Assembly: GCA_041071465.1 (NCBI GenBank)
Contig: CP163498.1
Coordinates: 3,986,001-4,050,000 of the forward strand
Direction of reading: 5' to 3'
Source: Pseudomonas putida
GTDB lineage: Bacteria > Pseudomonadota > Gammaproteobacteria > Pseudomonadales > Pseudomonadaceae
DNA length: 64,000 nt
Part shown: piece by piece, positions 55,223 through 64,000 of the stretch
How positions within the stretch are numbered: position 1 is the stretch's first letter
Layout: every line of letters starts with the position of its first letter
Program-made: the position numbers and the translations under genes
Notes under the pieces: model-generated
Told to the model about the DNA's origin: nothing
The model's input: only the letters and a program-made list of their open reading frames with translations
Database searches by the model: none

Positions 55223-55283
55223 GCGGTGCCGCGTCTGGCACCTGACGCGTTTTTCATCTTCAGATTCAGGAATACTCCGATCC

Positions 55284-57892
55284 ATGGGCAAATCGCTGGT
55301 CATTGTGGAATCCCCGGCCAAGGCCAAGACCATCAACAAGTACCTGGGCAACCAGTACGTGGTGAAGTCGAGTATCGGCCATATCCGAGACCTCCCCACC
55401 AGCGGTTCGGCCAGCGCGAGCAAAGAGCCGGCCGCCAAGCGTGGCAAGGCCGCGGGTGAGGCTCCGGCCCTTTCGCCGAAAGAAAAAGCTCGTCGCCAGC
55501 TGGTAGCGCGCATGGGTGTCGACCCCGACCATGGCTGGAAGGCGAAGTACGAAATCCTGCCTGGCAAGGAAAAGGTGATCGAAGAACTGCGCCGCCTGGC
55601 CAAGGATGCCGACACCATCTATCTCGCAACCGACTTGGATCGCGAGGGGAAGCCATTGCCTGGCACCTGCGCGAGGCCATCGGCGGCGACGACACCCGCT
55701 ACAAGCGCGTGGTGTTCAACGAAATTACCAAGAAGGCCATTCAGGAGGCCTTCTCGCAGCCGGGCGAGCTGGACATCGACCGGGTCAACGCCCAGCAGGC
55801 GCGGCGCTTCCTTGACCGCGTGGTCGGTTACATGGTCTCGCCACTGCTGTGGGCCAAGATTGCCCGTGGCCTGTCCGCTGGCCGTGTGCAGTCGGTAGCG
55901 GTCAAGCTGGTGGTGGAGCGCGAGCGTGAAATCCGCGCGTTCATCCCGGAAGAGTACTGGGAGATCCACGCCGACCTCGGCACCGCGAAGAACGCCAAGG
56001 TGCGTTTTGAGGTGGCGCGCGAGAAGGGCGAGGCCTTCAAGCCGCTGAACGAAGCCCAGGCCATGGCTGCGCTAGAGAAGCTGAAGGCTTCCAGCTACAG
56101 CGTGGTCAAGCGTGAAGATCGCCCGACCAGCAGCAAACCGTCGGCGCCGTTCATTACTTCGACCCTGCAGCAGGCAGCCAGTAACCGCCTGGGCTTTGGG
56201 GTAAAGAAAACCATGATGATGGCCCAGCGCTTGTACGAAGCCGGCTACATCACTTACATGCGTACCGACTCGACCAACCTGTCGGCTGATGCCCTGGACA
56301 TGGCGCGCAGCTACATCGAGCGTGAATTCGGCAAGCAGTACCTGCCGGAAGCGCCGCTGGTATACGGCAGCAAGGAAGGCGCCCAGGAGGCGCACGAAGC
56401 GATTCGTCCTTCTGACGTGAATACCCACCCGACCAAGCTCAGTGGCATGGAGCGTGACGCCGAGCGCCTGTACGAGCTGATCTGGCGCCAGTTCCTGGCA
56501 TGCCAGATGCCGCCTGCGCAGTACCTGTCCACCAGCGTTACCGTGGCTGCCGGTGATTTCGAGCTGCGTGCCAAGGGTCGTATCCTCAAGTTCGACGGTT
56601 ACACCCGTGTGCTGCCACAGCAGAGCAAGCCGGGCGAAGACGACGTGCTGCCAGAAATGGTTCAGGGTGAAGCGCTAAAGCTGATCCAGATCGACCCGAG
56701 CCAGCACTTCACCAAGCCACCGGCGCGCTTCACCGAAGCCAGCCTGGTCAAGGAAATGGAAAAGCGCGGCATCGGCCGCCCATCGACCTACGCGGCGATC
56801 ATTTCCACCATTCAGGACCGTGGCTATGTGACCCTGCACAACCGCCGCTTCTACTCCGAGAAGATGGGCGATATCGTCACCGAGCGCCTGTCGGAGAGCT
56901 TCTCCAACCTGATGGACTATGGCTTTACCGCCGACATGGAAGAGAACCTCGACGACGTGGCCCAGGGCGAGCGTGACTGGAAGAACGTGCTCGACGAGTT
57001 CTACGGCGACTTCAGCAAGAAGCTGCAGACTGCCGAGTCCAGCGAAGACGGCATGCGCGCCAACCAGCCGACCATGACCAACATTCCGTGCAAGGAATGT
57101 GGCCGGCCAATGATGATCCGCACCGCGTCCACCGGTGTGTTCCTGGGTTGCTCGGGTTACACCTTGCCGCCAAAAGAGCGCTGCAAGGCCACCGTCAACC
57201 TGGTGCCGGGCGACGAAATTGCCGCTGATGACGAGGGCGAATCGGAGTCGCGCGTGCTGCTGGGCAAGCACCGTTGCCCGATCTGCGCCACGGCGATGGA
57301 CGCTTACCTGCTGGATGAGAAGCACAAGCTGCACATCTGCGGTAACAACCCCGATTGCGTTGGCTATGAGATCGAAGAGGGCAGCTACCGCATCAAGGGT
57401 TACGAAGGGCCTAGCCTGGAGTGCGACAAGTGCGGCAGCGAGATGCAATTGAAGACCGGTCGTTTCGGCAAGTTCTTCGGCTGCACCAACCCGGCATGCA
57501 AGAACACCCGTAAGCTGCTCAAGAGTGGCGAGGCGGCACCACCGAAGATGGACAAGGTGGACATGCCGGAGCTCAAGTGCGAGAAGGTCGACGACACCTA
57601 TGTGCTGCGCGACGGTGCTTCGGGGTTGTTCCTGGCTGCCAGCCAGTTCCCTAAAAACCGCGAAACCCGCGCGCCGCTGGTGCTCGAGATCGTGCCGCAC
57701 AAGCATGAGATCGACCCGAAGTACCACTTCCTGTGCGATGCGCCGCAGAAAGACCCAGATGGCCGCCCGGCGGTAATTCGCTACAGCCGCAAGACCAAGG
57801 AGCAGTACGTGCAGTCCGAGGTCGATGGCAAGCCGACCGGCTGGAAGGCGTTCTACGACGGTAATGCGTGGAAGGTTGAAGACAAGCGCTGA
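55284..57892 (+). CDS. topA: DNA topoisomerase I, frameshifted in this sequence
   Basis: TopA relaxes negative supercoils by a type IA mechanism. The repaired protein is 869 residues. It has a Toprim start ([17 protein letters not shown]), the acidic triad in ATDLDREG, the active-site tyrosine in [14 protein letters not shown], and three C-terminal zinc-ribbon units ([24 protein letters not shown]) followed by further CTNPAC. The break is at a four-G run (55646-55649) inside the DREGE catalytic motif; five G restore [12 protein letters not shown]. As written the first frame ends at 55898 while the second is open from upstream. Confidence 0.93.
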
Positions 57893-57908
57893 TCGTTTGG
57901 CGTTGTAA

Positions 57909-57933
57909 TTGGGGCCGCTCTTCGCGGCCCCAA
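57909..57933. terminator. Hairpin after topA
   Basis: TTGGGGCCGC (57909-57918) and GCGGCCCCAA (57924-57933) form a 10-bp stem with a five-base loop 16 bases after the topA stop. The following TCATTTA is only weakly T-rich. Confidence 0.6.
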
Positions 57934-57983
57934 TCATTTATGATGCAGCTATCCGCCTTGCAGCCTCATGGGAGCACACTGAA

Positions 57984-58499
57984 ATGGCCCAGGAACTCTA
58001 TACCCGCACCAATCAGAAACTGTTTTTTGCCGGTCTCGCCCTGGAATCCATGGCCAAGGCCGAACAAAGCCAGGCCATGAATGCCCAGGGCCTGGTCCAG
58101 GCCGAGCGCGAGTCGGCGCTGTTCCATCTGTATGGTGCGCTGCTGGGGCTGTGCCATGAAATTGGTGGCTTCTACCGCTTGCCGGTGGTTGCAGGGGTCG
58201 AGCAAGCCTTGGCTGACGACGCCCTGAGCGGCATCGCCATTCCGGAAGTGGCAGAGTTGCTGGAATTGGCTCGCCAGCGTGAAACGTGGCTGGCGCAAAT
58301 GCTCGGTGCTTATGCCGATTTGTTCCGACCACCGGTCGCCAGGAAAGCGCCGAAAACCGACGTTACCCAACCCCTGATTCAAGCGGTCAATCTCGATGAA
58401 CCTGAGCCTGCAGCGCTGTCGCGTGCCGAGTTGGAAAGCTGGCGCAACAACCTCAAGGGCTTGGTGAGACGTTTCCGCGACGCGTTGAGTGAGTGCTGA
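57984..58499 (+). CDS. Conserved helical protein of unknown function (possibly DUF6586)
   Basis: The 171-residue protein begins MAQELYTRTNQKLFFAGLAL and is helix-rich with hydrophobic and acidic surfaces. It has no signal peptide. The position between topA and sulA is typical in Pseudomonas; the domain name is recalled, not verified. The ATG at 57984 has CACTGAAA upstream, not a strong ribosome site. A promoter was not identified. Confidence 0.7.
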   Translation: MAQELYTRTNQKLFFAGLALESMAKAEQSQAMNAQGLVQAERESALFHLYGALLGLCHEIGGFYRLPVVAGVEQALADDALSGIAIPEVAELLELARQRETWLAQMLGAYADLFRPPVARKAPKTDVTQPLIQAVNLDEPEPAALSRAELESWRNNLKGLVRRFRDALSEC

Positions 58500-58549
58500 T
58501 AGCCGCAGCGGCTGGTACAATAACGGCCTTTCGCGGAGAACTGCCATCT

Positions 58550-58783
58550 ATGTCTACGTCTTTTCTGGAAATTGTCGAGTTGCCTGATGGCCGCATCGAA
58601 CTGCGTCGCGCCGAGGATGAGGGCTCTCTGGTAACCCTGGATTTCTCGGAAGACGCCAAGGTGTTCCTGCAGGGGCAGCATGTGGAAGTGGCCAAGGCCA
58701 TGCTCAGTGTGGGCGTGCAGATGGCCGGTCGCCTGATGGATGGCGAGCTCGAGCGTGATGAAGGGCCGCGCGTGCTGCACTGA
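58550..58783 (+). CDS. Small conserved protein of unknown function
   Basis: The 77-residue acidic protein begins MSTSFLEIVELPDGRIELRR and has a C-terminal amphipathic helix (VAKAMLSVGVQMAGRLMDGE in part). It has no membrane segment. It lies 50 bases after the preceding helical gene, likely in one operon, and is convergent with sulA. I do not recognise its function. Confidence 0.75.
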   Translation: MSTSFLEIVELPDGRIELRRAEDEGSLVTLDFSEDAKVFLQGQHVEVAKAMLSVGVQMAGRLMDGELERDEGPRVLH

Positions 58784-58833
58784 GGGTGCAGCGGCGTATC
58801 AAGCTTTTTGAATTACCAGGCAAAGCCTGGACA

Positions 58834-59310
58834 TCAGCCGAGGCGGATGTTCAGGCTTTGTGCGTTTCCGGTGCTGGCTGCGCGCAGAAGTTGCTGGCGT
58901 GAGGTGGCGTTGACGTTGCCCAGCCAGCTGACCACGGTGTGACTGAGGCCAAGGCGCAAAGCTTCGCAGGCCAGTTGCAGTGGGCTTTGATTGCTGCGGG
59001 GTTGCAGCAGCAGAATACGTTCACGGTTGAGCCCGGCATCGCGTAACCAGGCCTGTGTCAGGCTCGATGGCGGAGCGATCAGGGTCAGCCAGCGGGCCTC
59101 ATCTTCTTCGCTCAGCTCGCGCAGGACGGGTGCCAGCAGGCTTTGGCAGTGCTCTGGGGCACCGCGTAGCGACAATTCGCTGAAGAGGTCCGGCTGGCTG
59201 CTCTTGCGTGCCAGTTCACTGGCTTTCAGGCCAGGTAGCACGGGTTGGGCGAGGAATGCTTCGAACAGGGGCAACTGGGCTTGCTCGGGTGCGTGAATGA
59301 ACTGCTGCAT
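58834..59310 (-). CDS. sulA: SOS cell-division inhibitor SulA
   Basis: SulA blocks FtsZ polymerisation during the SOS response. The 158-residue protein ends in the SulA/RecA-like core LLLQPRSNQSPLQLACEALRLG (in part), VVSWLGN and a short C-terminus. It starts 13 bases after the lexA stop with a strong AGGAGG, so it is cotranscribed with lexA behind the LexA operators. The sequence family is divergent; the position makes the call secure. Confidence 0.88.
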   Translation of the reverse strand: MQQFIHAPEQAQLPLFEAFLAQPVLPGLKASELARKSSQPDLFSELSLRGAPEHCQSLLAPVLRELSEEDEARWLTLIAPPSSLTQAWLRDAGLNRERILLLQPRSNQSPLQLACEALRLGLSHTVVSWLGNVNATSRQQLLRAASTGNAQSLNIRLG

Positions 59311-59323
59311 GACGCCTCCTGGA

Positions 59324-59932
59324 TCAGCGGCGAATGACGCCGACGCTCAAGCCCTCGATCACCAGCTCCTGTTCTTTCAGGTCGACTTCGATGGGGGCGA
59401 ATTCGGGGTTTTCGGCAAGCAGCCAGACCTTGCTGCCTTCGCGCTTGAAGCGCTTGACGGTGACTTCGTCGCCGATGCGCGCTACCACGATTTGGCCGTT
59501 ACGCGCTTCGCGGCAGGTGTGTACCGCCAGCAGGTCGCCATCGAAGATGCCGACGTCCTTCATGCTCATGCCGTGTACGCGCAGCAAATAGTCGGCCTGG
59601 GGGTGGAAGAAGGCAGGGTTGATGTTGCAGGATTGCTCGATGTGCTGTTCGGCAAGAATCGGCGCGCCAGCAGCAACCCGGCCGATGATCGGCAGGCCGC
59701 TTTCTTCGGCTTTGGTTTCCAGGCCAGGAATGCGGATGCCGCGCGAGGCGCCTGGCGTCATTTCGATCGCGCCCTTGCGGGCGAGGGCCTTGAGGTGCTC
59801 CTCGGCGGCGTTGGGCGATTTGAAACCCAGCTCCTGAGCGATTTCGGCGCGGGTCGGCGGGAAGCCGTTGTCTTCCAGGCAGCGCTTGATGAACGCGAGA
59901 ATTTCGGCTTGGCGTGGCGTCAGTTTCAACAT
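59324..59932 (-). CDS. lexA: LexA repressor
   Basis: LexA represses SOS genes and is cleaved when RecA is activated by DNA damage. The 202-residue protein begins [20 protein letters not shown] and has an N-terminal winged helix ([21 protein letters not shown] in part). The cleavage site is at AAGAP, the catalytic serine is in [10 protein letters not shown] and the lysine in [15 protein letters not shown]. The ATG at 59932 is used. It forms an operon with sulA and has two tandem LexA boxes upstream for autoregulation. Confidence 0.97.
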   Translation of the reverse strand: MLKLTPRQAEILAFIKRCLEDNGFPPTRAEIAQELGFKSPNAAEEHLKALARKGAIEMTPGASRGIRIPGLETKAEESGLPIIGRVAAGAPILAEQHIEQSCNINPAFFHPQADYLLRVHGMSMKDVGIFDGDLLAVHTCREARNGQIVVARIGDEVTVKRFKREGSKVWLLAENPEFAPIEVDLKEQELVIEGLSVGVIRR

Positions 59933-59942
59933 GGTGAGCGCT

Positions 59943-59958
59943 CTGTCTTTTTGTACAG
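59943..59958 (-). promoter_or_regulatory. LexA box, proximal, before lexA-sulA
   Basis: CTG-TACAAAAAGA-CAG on the minus strand, 10 bases before the lexA ATG. It is a CTG-N10-CAG site with an AT-rich centre. Confidence 0.82.
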
Positions 59959-59961
59959 TGA

Positions 59962-59977
59962 CTGGGATTATATACAG
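59962..59977 (-). promoter_or_regulatory. LexA box, distal, before lexA-sulA
   Basis: CTG-TATATAATCC-CAG on the minus strand, three bases beyond the proximal box and 19 bases apart start to start, about two helical turns, as in the two-box lexA operator of E. coli. Confidence 0.88.
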
Positions 59978-60096
59978 TACTGGATGCGCTGCAAGCCAAA
60001 AGGCGCAATAAACAGTACAGGTGGCGCTTGCAGCCGGGCGTCTGGCACTTTTAAATGGCGACCGCCCGGTCACCGAGCCTTGACAGAAGCAGGGCT

Positions 60097-60123
60097 GAAA
60101 CGTATGTTTCAAACACTTGTTTG
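60097..60123. promoter_or_regulatory. Twin overlapping PsrA operators before psrA
   Basis: GAAAC-GTAT-GTTTC (60097-60110) and CAAAC-ACTT-GTTTG (60110-60123) are both perfect palindromes and share one base. They end 24 bases before the psrA ATG. Each matches the known PsrA consensus (G/C)AAAC-N2-4-GTTT(G/C), so psrA is likely autoregulated. Confidence 0.85.
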
Positions 60124-60147
60124 TCTGGCGGAGTAGTCGGAGTAGTC

Positions 60148-60855
60148 ATGGCCCAATCGGAAACCGTTGAACGCATTCTCGATGCTGCCGAGCAGCTGTT
60201 CGCGGAAAGGGGGTTCGCCGAAACCTCGTTGCGGCTGATTACCAGCAAGGCCGGGGTCAACCTGGCGGCCGTCAACTATCACTTCGGCTCCAAGAAGGCA
60301 CTGATTCAGGCGGTGTTCTCGCGCTTCCTCGGCCCGTTCTGCACCAGCCTCGAGCGTGAGCTGGAGCGGCGCCAGGCCAAGCCGGAGCACAAGCCGACCC
60401 TCGAAGAACTGCTGGAAATGCTGGTAGAGCAGGCGTTGGCCGTGCAGCCGCGCAGCAACAACGACCTGTCGATCTTCATGCGCCTGCTGGGCCTGGCGTT
60501 CAGCCAGAGCCAGGGCCACCTGCGGCGTTATCTGGAAGACATGTACGGCAAGGTGTTTCGCCGCTACATGCTGCTGGTCAACGAGGCTGCGCCACGCATT
60601 CCGCCACTGGAGCTGTTCTGGCGCGTCCACTTCATGCTTGGTGCTGCGGCCTTCAGCATGTCCGGTATCAAGGCCCTGCGGGCGATTGCCGAGACCGACT
60701 TTGGTATCAACACCTCGATCGAGCAGGTGATGCGCCTGATGGTGCCGTTCCTGGCTGCAGGCATGCGCGCCGACAGCGGTGTCACCGACGATGCCATGGC
60801 CACTGCGCAGTTGCGCCCGCGCACCAAGATCAGTAGCGCCACAGCCAAGGCCTGA
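60148..60855 (+). CDS. psrA: TetR family regulator PsrA
   Basis: PsrA is a TetR repressor/activator that responds to long-chain acyl signals and controls beta-oxidation genes and rpoS in pseudomonads. The 235-residue protein begins MAQSETVERILDAAEQLFAE and has a TetR helix-turn-helix (LRLITSKAGVNLAAVNYHFG in part) and a C-terminal ligand domain. The ATG at 60148 follows two PsrA palindromes. It is divergent from lexA. The fadBA operon 6-9 kb away has a PsrA-like site. Confidence 0.93.
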   Translation: MAQSETVERILDAAEQLFAERGFAETSLRLITSKAGVNLAAVNYHFGSKKALIQAVFSRFLGPFCTSLERELERRQAKPEHKPTLEELLEMLVEQALAVQPRSNNDLSIFMRLLGLAFSQSQGHLRRYLEDMYGKVFRRYMLLVNEAAPRIPPLELFWRVHFMLGAAAFSMSGIKALRAIAETDFGINTSIEQVMRLMVPFLAAGMRADSGVTDDAMATAQLRPRTKISSATAKA

Positions 60856-60895
60856 AGGCTGGGCGAGGCAGGGCGCTTCGGCTAAGCTAGCGCTC

Positions 60896-61435
60896 ATGCC
60901 CGATCTCGATCTGCTGCACATCTCCCTTGCTGATCAATGCCTGTACGGTTTTGCCCGTGGCCAGCTGCGCGTGCGTGTGCCGGTTTCCACGGCGCGCAAC
61001 GGTGCCGGTGAGCGCAATGGTTCAGGCTGCACGCCGCGTGGCATGCATCAGGTGCGGGCGAAGATTGGCGCGGGGCTGCCGCTGAATGCGGTATTGGTCG
61101 GGCGGCGCTGGGCTGGAGAGGTGTGGTCGCCGGAGTTGCATGCGAAAAATCCAGATCGCGACTGGATCCTCACTCGCATCCTCTGGCTCAGCGGCTGTGA
61201 ACCCGGTGTCAACCGCCTGGGCGCGGTCGATACGTTTCGCCGCTATATCTACCTGCACGGCACCCCTGACACGGAACCCATGGGCATAGCGTTGTCCCAT
61301 GGCTGCATACGCCTGCGCAACACCGACTTGCTAAGCCTGTTCGAGCGGGTGCCGGCCCATTGCCCGGTACGTATCGAGCAAGCCGCCTGCCCCCAGTGGG
61401 CGTCTCTGAAGTTTTCAATGAAGGATTACCCATGA
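60896..61435 (+). CDS. L,D-transpeptidase (YkuD domain)
   Basis: The 179-residue protein has the YkuD signature HGTPDTEPMG then SHGCIRLRNTDLL with the catalytic cysteine. No signal peptide is evident in the chosen frame, so export is uncertain. It would form 3-3 crosslinks or link lipoprotein to peptidoglycan. The stop overlaps the nagZ start by four bases (ATGA), which couples the two genes and joins peptidoglycan remodelling with recycling. The ATG at 60896 is used over a longer open frame. Confidence 0.87.
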   Translation: MPDLDLLHISLADQCLYGFARGQLRVRVPVSTARNGAGERNGSGCTPRGMHQVRAKIGAGLPLNAVLVGRRWAGEVWSPELHAKNPDRDWILTRILWLSGCEPGVNRLGAVDTFRRYIYLHGTPDTEPMGIALSHGCIRLRNTDLLSLFERVPAHCPVRIEQAACPQWASLKFSMKDYP

Positions 61436-62442
61436 CCGTCAGCCTGCAAGGCTCCCTGATGGTGGATATCGCCGGTAAATGGCTGACCGCCGAAGACCGT
61501 CACCTGTTGCGTCAGCCCGAAGTGGCTGGCCTGATCATCTTTGCCCGCAACATCGACAGCCCGCGTCAGGTGCGCGAGTTGTGCGCGTCGATCCGCGCTA
61601 TTCGCCCCGAGCTGATCCTGGCGGTGGACCAGGAAGGTGGCCGCGTACAGCGCCTGCGCCAGGGCTTTGTGCGGCTGCCAGCCATGCGCGCGCTGGCCGA
61701 CAATGACAATGCCGATTACCTGGCAGAGCAGTGTGGCTGGCTAATGGCGACCGAGGTATTGGCGGTTGGCCTGGACCTCAGTTTTGCCCCTGTGCTCGAC
61801 CTGGATCACCAGCGTAGTGCCGTGGTTGGCAGCCGAGCTTTCGAGGGTGACCCGCTGCGTGCCACGCAACTGGCCGGGGCGTTCATTCGTGGTATGAATG
61901 CGGCCGGCATGGCGGCCTGTGGCAAGCACTTCCCTGGGCACGGCTGGGCCGAGGCGGACTCGCATGTGGCGATCCCTACCGATGAGCGCAGCCTGGAGCA
62001 ACTGCGCCAGGCCGACCTGGTGCCGTTCACCCGCCTGAGCGGGCAGTTGGCGGCAGTGATGCCGGCGCATGTCATCTACCCGCAGGTCGATAACCAGCCA
62101 GCTGGCTTCTCGCGGCGTTGGCTGCAGGACATCCTGCGTGGTGAGCTGGGCTTTGACGGGGTGATTTTCAGCGATGATCTGTCGATGGCCGGTGCGCATG
62201 TGGTGGGGGACGCGGCCAGTCGTATCGAGGCGGCGTTAAGCGCCGGCTGTGACATGGGCCTGGTATGCAATGACCGGGCGGCGGCAGAGCTGGCGCTGAG
62301 TGCGGCACAGCGCATGAAGGTCAAGCCGTCGCCGCGGATTGCGCGCATGCGCGGGCAAGGGTTTGCGCGGACCGATTACCGTCAGCAGCCGCGCTGGCTG
62401 GAGGCATTGGGTGCGCTGAAGGACGCTCAGCTGGTCGATTGA
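61432..62442 (+). CDS. nagZ: Beta-N-acetylhexosaminidase NagZ
   Basis: NagZ removes N-acetylglucosamine from anhydromuropeptides during cytoplasmic peptidoglycan recycling; its product signals AmpR-type beta-lactamase induction in related bacteria. The 336-residue protein has the GH3 signatures LAVDQEGGRVQRL, KHFPGHG with the catalytic His, and IFSDDLSMAG with the catalytic Asp. The ATG at 61432 overlaps the transpeptidase stop. No signal peptide, consistent with a cytoplasmic enzyme. Confidence 0.96.
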   Translation: MTVSLQGSLMVDIAGKWLTAEDRHLLRQPEVAGLIIFARNIDSPRQVRELCASIRAIRPELILAVDQEGGRVQRLRQGFVRLPAMRALADNDNADYLAEQCGWLMATEVLAVGLDLSFAPVLDLDHQRSAVVGSRAFEGDPLRATQLAGAFIRGMNAAGMAACGKHFPGHGWAEADSHVAIPTDERSLEQLRQADLVPFTRLSGQLAAVMPAHVIYPQVDNQPAGFSRRWLQDILRGELGFDGVIFSDDLSMAGAHVVGDAASRIEAALSAGCDMGLVCNDRAAAELALSAAQRMKVKPSPRIARMRGQGFARTDYRQQPRWLEALGALKDAQLVD

Positions 62443-62450
62443 TCGCGCTG

Positions 62451-62480
62451 GCCTCTTCGCGGGCACGCTCGCGAAGAGGC
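62451..62480. repeat. REP-like inverted repeat after nagZ
   Basis: GCCTCTTCGCG (62451-62461) and CGCGAAGAGGC (62470-62480) are exact complements around an eight-base loop between convergent nagZ and the helicase gene. The core matches the element at 49928 and P. putida REP sequences. Confidence 0.75.
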
Positions 62481-62506
62481 CGGTACAGGCAGCAGAAGGT
62501 GCGGCC

Positions 62507-64000
<1,494 letters not shown>

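Noticed and set aside
56675..57937. 420-codon open frame antisense to topA
   Set aside because: It is a shadow of the topA 3' half with biased composition.

Overview
The window looks like core chromosome of a Pseudomonas putida-group bacterium. The GC content is high, the gene set and order are Pseudomonas-like (nasS-nasT-transporter, rmf, lexA-sulA beside psrA, fadBA beside topA), and LexA, PsrA and FliA sites match Pseudomonas forms. Intergenic palindromes resemble P. putida REP elements. Species assignment is inference from gene content, not from a database search. I see no prophage, insertion sequence, CRISPR array or toxin-antitoxin pair.

Layout. 1-3121: assimilatory nitrate block on the minus strand, with an MFS transporter running off the left edge, the ANTAR antiterminator NasT and its sensor NasS; an attenuator-type terminator lies in the transporter leader. 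3259-9834: pyrD, rmf, the two-domain 23S rRNA methyltransferase RlmKL and a CHASE-PAS-PAS-GGDEF diguanylate cyclase. 9904-18926: dacB, yggL, a tandem-periplasmic-domain hybrid histidine kinase with its LuxR-type regulator, dgt and a DUF883/holin/small-protein trio. 19239-22608: an orphan ammonium transporter, a glutaredoxin-like protein, an M15 peptidase, a small gene behind a LexA box and an RluA-family synthase. 22696-30961: aer, acnA, rlmM, a composite inverted-repeat element of about 0.7 kb, tusA and pdxB. 31171-36921: an ABC exporter, a chemoreceptor, a lipobox-bearing malate:quinone oxidoreductase, tRNA-Pro(CGG) and a small lipoprotein. 37109-45760: moaB-moeA, a glycosyltransferase, a lipid kinase, a NarX/NarL-type pair, a degenerate Hpt-like protein, cheV and a MOSC protein. 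45842-50969: slt, uup, a universal stress protein and a small membrane protein. 51500-64000: fadBA, topA, sulA-lexA, psrA, an L,D-transpeptidase, nagZ and an SNF2-type helicase running off the right edge.

How the genes work together. Several sets are linked by visible DNA sites. LexA boxes precede lexA-sulA and a small gene at 21364. PsrA-type palindromes precede psrA, with a near match before fadBA. FliA-like promoters precede aer and cheV, tying them to the flagellar regulon. Envelope and peptidoglycan genes recur (dacB, slt, the L,D-transpeptidase, nagZ, the M15 peptidase).

Quality warning. Six genes (amt, acnA, moeA, a lipid kinase, topA and the SNF2 helicase) carry an apparent single-base frameshift. 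Five of the six are one missing G/C in a G/C homopolymer. Because topA is expected to be essential, sequencing or assembly error is the simplest explanation; these genes are annotated here as full-length CDS with the break noted.

Nothing here is clearly an undescribed biological system. The least explained items are the tandem-repeat-flanked inverted repeat at 28467-29180, the LexA-box gene at 21364, a four-copy ACTTGA cluster near 43011-43076, a long hairpin at 51028-51080 and an unassigned palindrome at 51240-51262.
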